A stretch of DNA of 64,000 bases from Tetracentron sinense (Eukaryota > Streptophyta > Magnoliopsida > Trochodendrales > Trochodendraceae), in assembly GCA_015143295.1 (NCBI GenBank), contig CM026560.1:1862501-1926500 (forward strand), read 5' to 3'. Position numbers and translations under genes: made by a program. The notes under the pieces are model-generated. The model saw only the letters and a program-made list of their open reading frames with translations, was not told the DNA's origin and did no database searches. The first letter of the stretch is position 1; each line of letters begins with the position of its first letter. Positions 55,959 through 64,000 of the stretch are shown here, in pieces.

Positions 55959-57479
55959 AAGATATTTCAAGTTTGATCAATCGTCTCACACTGTTACTTC
56001 TTTTGTCCATGACCAAGACATCTCTTTTCATAGAGATGCTCTTCAAGCGATTTTCAGAATTCCCAAAGGATCTTTCCAATCCTTTGTCAATAGTCAATGG
56101 GCTAAACATGAATGGTTCAATGTAATAGAAACCCTCAAACTCATGTGTGTGAATCAAGACATCACCAAATCCTTTCAACCCAAAGTCAAAGAACTCACCC
56201 TCACCTCTAGGCTTATCCATCATATCATAACCCATTATTTAGTCCCTAGAGTAGGTGGTAGGGAGTATTTGACCTACTTTGATGTATTCTTGATGTGGTG
56301 TGTTCTCACTTCCAAACCCATCGACCTCATACATCATAGTCCATGCTATGGATGATGGCAAAAGAAGAAAATCAGGGTGTCTTCCCTATGGTCAATCACT
56401 GACCACACTCTTTAGGTACTTCAGAATCTCTCTCTCCTCCTACACTGATAAAGTAGAAGTCAATGACTGACATTTACAGCAAAGCCACCATTATGAGGAT
56501 GGGCTGTCAGTGGCATAATGTTATGAAAGAGTGGATACCTAAGTCCCCTACTTCCCAGTCTTCCACATGTGCTCCAACTAGTCAGCCTTCTATTCCTCCA
56601 GTTTCTGAGTCTACTCCCAATGAGCCTCCTATTCCTAATCCTACTCCAGTTGATCTTGGTCCTTCATCTTCTATAGCCAACCCTACTGAGACTCCTACAG
56701 AGATCCCAACAGCAGAGCATCACTCTCCTCAGTCTCCTATGCTTTCACCTCAAAGAGAGGAGTCCTCACCAGAGAGAGATGACTTACATAAGAGAGATGA
56801 GGCTGGACTATCTTCTTGATCTTTGTCTCCTAGGAGATCTGCTTTAGATGAGGATCTTATCAGTTTGTTGATGGGGAAGATCGACTCGATGAGCTCCAAT
56901 ATGATTAGCTTCCAATCCAAGGTCAGAGAGAGATTAGCCTCACTTGAGACCCGTGTCGCAGGGATCCAGTCAGATGGTATAGCTAGATCTGAGGCTACAG
57001 ATACTAGGCTAGAGGATGTTAGTGTGGAGTTGGAGATAGTGAAGAACAGAGTGGATGCCACCACATCTATAGTAGAGAGCAGAGCAGTGGACACTGCTGA
57101 GCAGTTTGTTAGGATGGGTGATGAGATGTCTCTCATCAGAGAAAGGACTGAGTCAAAAGATCAGCAAATTAGGACTCAGACCCCTATTCTTCATCAGGTA
57201 GCCTCCCTGATGGGAGATCAGGCACCTATTATTCACCAGATGGCCACTCAAGTAAATCAGTTGACCATTATAGTGATGAGTGCCCAGCCTCGCTCTTCCA
57301 GTATCCCAGACCCCACGGAACCTATGATTGCAAAGGAACCACTGGCATCCGAGGCACCCAGAGCCTCCAAGGAACCTATTGTCACTTCTCTTGAATCCAG
57401 TGATGACAGTGATTCCCCTGCAAGCATGACAAAGAAAAGGGGAGTAGTAAACAAAAAGTCAAAGAAAACTCATTTATGA
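55959..57479 (+). pseudogene. Env-like ORF of SIRE-type element B, C-terminal part
   Basis: Opens directly after the element A LTR, already mid-domain: HDQDISFHRDALQAIFRIPK, HEWFNVIETLKLMCVNQDIT, LTSRLIHHIITHYLVPRVGG, then TGA and frameshifts around 56352-56465. A Pro/Ser-rich linker (56560-56800) follows, a TGA at 56817-56819, then a long coiled coil (ALDEDLISLLMGKIDSMSSN, SEATDTRLEDVSVELEIVKN, HQVASLMGDQAPIIHQMATQ) and a basic end KKRGVVNKKSKKTHL. The layout (domain, Pro-rich hinge, coiled coil) fits the third ORF of SIRE-type elements. The missing N-terminus is explained by insertion of element A. Confidence 0.72.
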
Positions 57480-57848
57480 TTTCTTTTGAGAGAAAAGAAG
57501 AAGAAGAAGAAGAAAATTTAAATTTTCCTTGGTTTTTATGTTTTTTTTTATGATGCCAAGGGGGAAAAATATGAATGAAATGTATTTTTTGGTAAATGAT
57601 ATCATGTACCTAAGAATGGATATACATAATATATATATTTTTTTTTGTGGTATCATGTATTTGAAACATCTCTTTGAATTCATGAATTTGACAATGACTT
57701 ATCTAAAATATTGAAAATGAATTGAACAATGTCATATTTATAACATTGCATATGATTAGCGTGAGTTTATCTTAAAAATATTATTGAAACATTTATTAAG
57801 GGGGAGTTTATTCTTGTATTATTATGTCATCATCAAAAAGGGGGAGAT
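57480..57848 (+). other. 3' non-coding region and purine tract of element B
   Basis: AT-rich spacer. Ends in the purine tract AAAAAGGGGGAGAT (57835-57848), the plus-strand primer directly before the LTR. Confidence 0.7.
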
Positions 57849-59209
57849 TGTTAGATTCAAGTTTACAACCTTGGATACCCATAATAATTTTGATGATAAC
57901 AGAATAATGGAATGATCATTGTGGTAATAATGACTACTAAGTTTCTGTAAAATTCAGTGAAAAAGAGCATTAGCACATCATTCAAGTCATGAAAAATGGA
58001 AATGATCTCAAGTACTCAAAATGGATTAACAAAAAGCATTCCATCAACCAAATCCAAGTTAAAGCTCAAAAAGAAAATTTAAGATCAAGACGCTCAAGAC
58101 TCACTTCAAGCTAAAATGAAAAATCCGAAAGGAAGAACTCTTGGAAGATCATGAAGTCAAAGAAAAATCTGAAGATCAAAGATCAAGTTGAAGACCAACT
58201 CTCAAGAAGTCATTTAGAGTTTTCTTTTTACTTTTGAGAGAGTCTACGATTTATGTAAGAAGTCCTCAAAGTATGGTAGGTTGAATGCTCAAATACTTAG
58301 AAAGACCAGAGGAGCCTAAGACCAATATTAAATATTATTCTAAGGCCTTAGGAAATCATGAAAACCATCTTAAAGATAAGCCAAAAGCCTAGGAATCCAT
58401 TCCCATCATTAAGGTTTTGTTAAGATGAGAAAATAGAGTTTTTACTCTGATCTTGTCGATGAATTCACAGGGCATCCTTGAATTCGGCTATGAAACTGGC
58501 TCAGGAAGCCACTATTTCTCATTGTCATTGATCTCGGCTACGAATTGAGATGGGCATCCCAATCTTGTCGACGAAATCATACGGGAAGTGCCCAAATGCC
58601 TGTAACAACTATTTTCACATTAAATGTTTCCCCAACGGATATAATGGATTAAGAGCTATAAATTGAGTTCATTTATGAACTACAAACAACTATTGAACTA
58701 CCAAAGATCAAATCATAACTCTCATCAATTTTCACCATATTATCATTTGAGAAAACCTAAAAATCCCCAATCTCTTATTTGAGCTTTTCAACTCCTATCC
58801 TTTGAGAGATTTGCTAGAGTGATTCAAAGCCAATCTATTCAGCTCATTTAAGGAGTAAAATTTCGGATTGAAAATCCAAATTTCAGACTGTAAAGTGAAG
58901 TCAAGAATCGGTGGATTCTTGCATTGAAATGGAAGCATCGAAGAAGACAAGAGATGATTGTTCTCTTGCAAAGTCAGGTCTAATCCTTACCCAGAAAAGG
59001 ATTGTAAAGGTTGCCGAACCTCAAGAACAAACTCCTTGTGTTTGCACTCTCTAACTCTCTACCTTACTTTTCTTTATAGCATCAATTTAGAATTGTTAGT
59101 TCCTTTCCCTTGTAAATTTAAATTCCGCAAAAGAGGACATAGTTGAAATTTAAACTTGCCAAGACCCTATTCATCCCCCCCCCCCTCTAGGGTCAATACT
59201 TGGGCAACA
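57849..59209 (+). repeat. 3' LTR of SIRE-type element B
   Basis: About 1,361 bp from TGTTAGATTCAAGTTTAC to GGTCAATACTTGGGCAACA. Near its end CCCTATTCATCCCCCC and CTCTAGGGTC match the style of the element A LTR, but the sequences otherwise differ, so A and B are different families. The 5' LTR of B is not in the window. Confidence 0.75.
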
Positions 59210-59214
59210 TCCAC

Positions 59215-60551
59215 TCTTATTTTTGGTAATCCCACCACGAAATCCATCATAATATGTTCTTATTTCCACTCAGGAATAGGCAATGAATTCATTAACCCAG
59301 GTAGTTTCTGATGTTCTGCCTTTACCTGCTGGTAGACCAGACATCGATATACATACACTGTAATCTTCTGTTTCATTCCATTCCACTAATAGTTATTTTT
59401 CACATTGTGATACATCTTCGTGCTTCCATAGTGTATTTCAAAACAAGATCGTTGTGCCTCATTGAGCAGTTCATTCTTCAACTCGAGGTTTCCAGGTACA
59501 CAGATTTACCTTGGAATCAGAGTATTCCGTCTTCTGAATCTTCAAAATCACACCCTTTTCCCTGAAGCATTTTGCCTCTGATAGCTTTGATTTCTTGATC
59601 TTCTAACTGTGCCTCTTGAATTTTCTGGAGCAATACTGGCTTAGCTTGAATGCTTGCCAGGCTAGCACTCTTACCCTGGAATCCCAGACTCAGATTCTAG
59701 TTCTTGAACTCTTCAATCATCTTCCAATGCTTTGCCCGCATATACGCCACAAATCCAACTATTTTTCGACTCAGGGCATCAGCTACAACATTACCTTTAC
59801 CTGGATGGTATTGGATTACATAGTCATAATCCTTCAAGAACTTCATCCATCTCCGTTGCCACATGTTGAGCTCCTTTTGGGAGAATAAATATTTTAAACT
59901 TTTGTGATCATTGTAGATCACCTTCTTTTCTCTGTAAAGTAGTGCCTCCATATTTTCAGTGCGAACACTACAATGGCTAACTCCAGGTCATGCGTGAGAT
60001 AATTCTACTTGTGTACCTTGAGCTTACGGGAACCATAAGCAATGACCTTCTTGTTTTGCATCAAAATGCAGCCGAGTCCTTTACGAGAAGGGTCACAATA
60101 TACTTCAAATCCTCCCGATCCTGAGGGAGTTTCTAATACCGGAGCCGTTGTTAATCTTTTCTTCAAATAATGAAAGCTCCGCTCCCGAGATGTCTTCCAT
60201 TTGAACTTCATGTCTTTCTAAGTCAACTCAGTTAGTGGAGTGGTTATCTTAGAAAAACTTCAACAAATCTGCGGTAGTACCCAGCCAATCCCAAAAAACT
60301 TCAAACTTCAGTGACAGTGGATGGCCGTTCCCAATCGGTTACCGCATGAATCTTGGAGGGGTCCACAAATATTCCATTCCTTGACACAATATGTCCAAGG
60401 AAGGCTACCTTTCATCGAAAACTCGCACTTGAAGAACTTAGCATACAACTGATCATCTAATAACCTCTGTAGCATAATCCTTAAGTGCTCAGTGTGTTTC
60501 TCATGATTAGGTGAGTACACCAAGATATCATCGATAAATTTCACAATAAAC
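59215..60551 (-). pseudogene. Ty3/Gypsy pol remnant (RT, RNase H, integrase N-terminus)
   Basis: Reads from the right: [20 protein letters not shown] and [20 protein letters not shown] (RT with the catalytic DD), a disrupted stretch, then KRLTTAPVLETPSGSGGFEV and YCDPSRKGLGCILMQNKKVI (RNase H start), a frameshift, [20 protein letters not shown] and [16 protein letters not shown]. Beyond 59700 frames shift often but QAKPVLLQKIQEAQLEDQEI and YHN-type integrase zinc-finger residues can be followed down to GITKNKSG at 59215. Both ends are cut: right by the Ogre-like LTR, left by the element B LTR. Probably the oldest layer here. Confidence 0.88.
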
Positions 60552-60867
60552 TTGTAAGCACCCAATTTTAACACCCCATCTAACCGTGGTTAAATCTTTT
60601 AACTGTGGTTACCCCTCCTGCCAAATCCCTCACAACCTAAGTAATCCTACCCGAAACCCTAGTCCAAGAGCCATTAGGGCTTGACCCCCTAGAACCCAGG
60701 GCCCCTAGGGCCTGACCCAAGCCTCAGGACCATTAAAGCTCACAAAGCCCAAAAACCCTTAGGATAATTCCCTATACCCAAGTGTGCAGGGCCCAGCCCA
60801 TTTCAAAACTAAATCCAGAATGTTGTTAGAAGGTCTACCGACATTAAATTTTGCACTGATTTCCTGT

Positions 60868-61937
60868 TATCGGTAGACCCTCTACCGATATCTTAAAATT
60901 GGCCGGGTTTTGTATCGTCGGTAATTACTCTACCGACATATGCAAGTTACGAGTTTCAGGCCTGTGTACACCCCTGCACACTCTACCTCCACCTCGATCT
61001 CCCTCATCCAGCCTCTTAGTCGACCTTTCGTGGGTCCAACTACCTCTTTCCCCTTCTCCTTAAATCCCACCTAGGTCCCTAGTCTTCTCCTCTATAAAAC
61101 CCAATCCACCATCCACTGTATAGGATCGGCAACTTTTTTAAGAAGAACTCTTGTTCCAAAATCCATTGCCTCAGCTTCTTCTACACCTTGGTCTTCATCC
61201 TAAGGCTTACATCGGACCTACCTCAAGTCCCCAGCCGCTGCAGATCATCACTGGTGCACCACCACCTCACGTACAACACCTCCCTGTATTGGAAGAAAAT
61301 AGAGCACTGGGTAGGGACACCCCCTACCCATTTTTCTTTACTGTTCCACTTACCTTGTGAGCCCCTGGTCATCTCCAGGGGACTACTATAATTGTTGCTT
61401 TGTTTTCAGTAGGTCAGAACCCAACAGGGTGTTCACCCACCTTCTTCATAGGTGGAGTGAACCCCTACAGGTATACCATCCTTCTCGGTGCTCTCAGAGC
61501 CTTCACAGACCCTCTGGGGGTCCCTCAAATCATGAGGGAACCCCCAGTATCCTCTGTGCACAACCCCAGTAACCTGGATCTCGGTTTTTAGCAAAACCCA
61601 GAAATGGCGGTCCTCTTAGTACCGCCATTTATAAAAAAAGCCTTATTCCCTGTTGTCGGTAATCCCTCTGCCGACACACTGCATTTGGCCTGTTTTGGTA
61701 TTGTCGCCAATCCGTCTACCGACAATACACTGTTTCTGTCACAGCACCTTTGTAGCCTTGTGGGGCCCACTCTAGGCATTCCCTAGGGCCCACAAAGAGC
61801 CTGATCTCTTCCCAGGAGTGCCCTCTACACTCCCATGCCTTTGGTTTACCCCGGGTTACAGTTTAACCCTGGTTAACAATGGCAAAACCACAATACAAAA
61901 ACACTGTTATACATGTCGGTAATTTGATTACCGACAT
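60868..61937. repeat. Five dispersed hairpins with CGGTA/TACCG stems
   Basis: Perfect stems: TATCGGTAGA/TCTACCGATA (60868-60890, loop CCC); GTCGGTA/TACCGAC (60917-60937); TGTCGG/CCGACA (61654-61676); TATTGTCG/CGACAATA (61699-61727); ATGTCGGTAAT/ATTACCGACAT (61913-61937, loop TTG). A single arm (TCTACCGACATT) is at 60835. Confidence 0.88.
61093..61099 (+). promoter_or_regulatory. TATA box of the Ogre-like LTR
   Basis: TATAAAA within CTCCTCTATAAAACCCAATC, about 540 bp into the LTR. Element transcription would start about 25-35 bp downstream. Confidence 0.5.
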
Positions 61938-62933
61938 TAATTGTTTTTTTGATTTGGAATTTTGCAGGGGCCCAGGCCTGGTAAGAGGCCATTTTAGGCC
62001 CTACCTAGCCACCTGGGCCCACCTTGGACCATACCAGACGCTTAACTGTGGTTAAATTCACTTCCGATTAATATTTAACCACGGTTAAGCACCCTTTAAC
62101 CCCACAAACTTTGGGAAATTAAAAGGACATTCCTTAAACTATAATTGGACCATAATCCTGACTTTGGCCCTCTCCCTAACCCTGGTTAGCAAGCCTAATC
62201 ACAGTTAGACCCTCTTAACTACGGTTAGTAACCCTAGTCATAGTTAACATCGGTTTACGGCCTACCAGGCCTAAAAACTAAGTATACAGGACTTACGTCA
62301 GCCTACCGGGCCCCCGCCTTAGCCTACCGAGCTACAACTCACTTACCCTTTACTGTGGTTAGCAACCCTAACTGCAGTTAGTTCAGCCTAATCCCAGTTA
62401 GCAACCCTAACCCGGGCAGGACTCCTCCTTAGTCTACCGGACTACTCCCTGAGCCTACCAGGCTCACATACCTTGCACTTGACCCTCCTCGGTCAAACAA
62501 ACCCTAGTCTACCGGACTAGTCCATGTTAGTCACCCTTGGTGCACACACACACGCCCCTAGCCTCAGTACAGGCTCACGTGCCAGAACTAAGCTCGGTCT
62601 GATCTCACCCTGTGAGTACGTAGGCACCCCAACACGGGCCCGACCCCAGTTAGCTTTTTTCCTTCTTAGATTAGTGTTCACTTAAACCTTCTAGCATTCT
62701 AAACAAAATTAACTTTAATTGGATTAAACCCGAGGAGTACGGAACTGTTGTAAAACGGAAGCCTCGGGGTGCCTAACACCTTCCCCAGACTTAACCGAAC
62801 CCCTTACCCCGATCTCTCTTGTAGACCAAGACCTTATCCAAAACTTCGGGGGACTTATCCCTTCTGAATGAATAGGTGGCGACTCTCAAAATCCCGTGAG
62901 AAATCTAGGGAGTAAATTTCCCGCGCTCACAGC

Positions 62934-62953
62934 TTTGGCAACTCTGCTGCGGA
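62934..62953 (+). other. Primer-binding site, tRNA-Arg-like
   Basis: TTTGGCAACTCTGCTGCGGA two bases after the LTR. The usual Ogre/Tat site reads TGGCGACTCTGCTGGGGA, complementary to tRNA-Arg, so this copy has about two changes (an A for G, as in other decay here, and C for G). Confidence 0.75.
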
Positions 62954-64000
62954 TTTAATCAGGATTCAACCAGGAATCCGGGTTTAAGCCAACTAAACCT
63001 TAAATCTTGTTTACAAAGCCTAAGCGTTTAACTAAACACTAATCATTTTACATCTCTTGATTAATTGTGTATTGTGCATCCATACATGTCATAGTAGTGT
63101 AGTTAATCTCATTCAACCCAGTAGACAGGCTTATTACGTTAACGGTTGCTGGATGATCATCCTCAGTGTCAGTCACTTAAACGTCTTGGAGGTCCGTGAA
63201 GTTACTCATGTTAGGTGATATCCCTCAGGGAAGGATTCTGAACGCTCTCGCTTATACCAATCGTCCTTTTTCAGATATATTCTATACCGGGGAGTCACAT
63301 ATATGGTGTTAAGTGATCCCCCATCCTACTAGGATCACCTTTGCATCAAACCAGCATTCATACATATAGTCTAGGCTTCAGTATAGTCTACATCAGTCCA
63401 TTCTGGAAGGGCTACTATAAACCCTAACCTGCTTGCACCCTATACCTCTCCTCAATCATGGTTGACTATCTGGGCACATTCTACCCGGATAACCACCCAC
63501 TCAGGGGCATGTAATGAGCCAAACCTGTGCTTGTAATAAACTATATCCAACCCTGCTTCCTGACATAGCATATTGGGTCCAAATCCCAGGCAGACAGGCC
63601 TTCACTGAGCCTGTCCCAACCTCGATCTGATAGGTCCCTCGGTTTCCAACAACCTAAGCTAAAGCACGTTGGACCTCCGTCTGTCTGCCCTATCAGATCA
63701 CGTATGCCGTGTCACACCCCAAAAAAAATTGCATCATCATTTTGCATCTCATCTCATCCACAGTGCACTCACAGAGTCTGTATCATTGTCCAGGTAGATG
63801 GCAGGTCCTTCAGGGATAACTCAGTCAATGGGCCAACAGTCTCGACCCGTGCATCTAACTTCTCAGGGGGCATGTGATGACAACCTCTAGGCTTCAATTG
63901 GGGCTTTCACCTCGTGTCAGCGCCTCATTTGGGCTCAGTACTACAAAACTGGAAATATCCTAGACCTATCTGTGGTTAACCTGGACTCGCGCCTCATGAA
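62954..64000 (+). other. Leader of the Ogre-like element, continues off the window
   Basis: No open frame with a recognisable domain. Ogre elements have long leaders, often with an ORF of unknown role before gag; nothing of it is evident yet. Confidence 0.5.

Larger units (their letters stand above)
60552..62931 (+). repeat. 5' LTR of an Ogre/Tat-like Ty3/Gypsy element
   Basis: About 2,380 bp, from TGTAAGCACCCAATTTTAAC to CCGCGCTCACA, ending before a tRNA-Arg-like primer site. The late part (GAAGCCTCGGGGTGCCTAAC, CACCTTCCCC, GGTGGCGACTCTCAAAATCC) is characteristic of Ogre/Tat LTR ends. It interrupts Gypsy pol. The internal region leaves the window. Small frames at 61151-61786 are not genes. 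Confidence 0.8.

Noticed and set aside
61151..61786. Several overlapping 60-70-codon plus and minus frames
   Set aside because: Within the Ogre-like LTR, overlapping in several frames, no domain.

Overview
The window is nuclear DNA of a flowering plant, most likely a eudicot. It is almost entirely nested and decayed transposable elements around one intact host gene. The assignment rests on the element families present (Helitron, Tnt1-type and SIRE-type Copia, Ty3/Gypsy, Ogre/Tat, CACTA, PIF/Harbinger, fold-back MITEs), on plant introns (GT..AG, 80-100 nt), on captured plastid gene pieces, and on a GeBP/STOREKEEPER-like transcription factor gene. I cannot name the species.

Layout. 1-1.25 kb: 5' part of a Helitron replicase-helicase gene on the minus strand, running off the left edge. 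3.56-9.75 kb: a complete but dead Copia element (minus strand) with two near-identical LTRs. 10.4-17.1 kb: a duplicated copy of the host gene's upstream region, a minisatellite, and a 4,945-bp PIF/Harbinger element flanked by TTA whose pre-insertion (empty) site survives in the duplicated copy. 17.1-18.25 kb: the intact single-exon GeBP-like gene, the only convincing host gene. 18.3-24.9 kb: AT-rich intergenic DNA. 24.9-28.8 kb: a fold-back element split by a 3,372-bp solo LTR with a perfect 5-bp target duplication.

28.8-60.5 kb is a nest. A Gypsy pol remnant was entered by SIRE-type element B. B carries SIRE-type element A in its env-like ORF. A keeps gag and env-like parts but no pol, and has a roughly 3.6-kb block of scrambled organelle DNA where pol would be (pieces of ndhK, cemA, petD, rps3, rps7, ycf1, rbcL and ycf2 plus mitochondrial-looking DNA). 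The 3' LTR of A is split by a 15.5-kb CACTA element with decayed TNPD-like and TNPA-like genes, a large inverted repeat and a 180-bp tandem array. 60.55-64.0 kb: an Ogre/Tat-like 5' LTR, primer-binding site and leader running off the right edge.

I found no new multigene system. The most unusual signals are structural: (1) a 10-unit array inside the solo LTR in which every unit can form a hairpin and the stems change in a compensatory way; (2) similar dispersed compensating hairpins in the Ogre-like LTR; (3) the Harbinger empty-site pair and a cluster of MYB-like motifs beside its transposase; (4) the organelle mosaic inside a pol-less retroelement; (5) a 340-bp-arm hairpin next to a satellite-sized array in the CACTA element. 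Nonsense codons across unrelated elements are mostly C-to-T or G-to-A changes, as expected of long-methylated DNA. All similarities were judged by eye.
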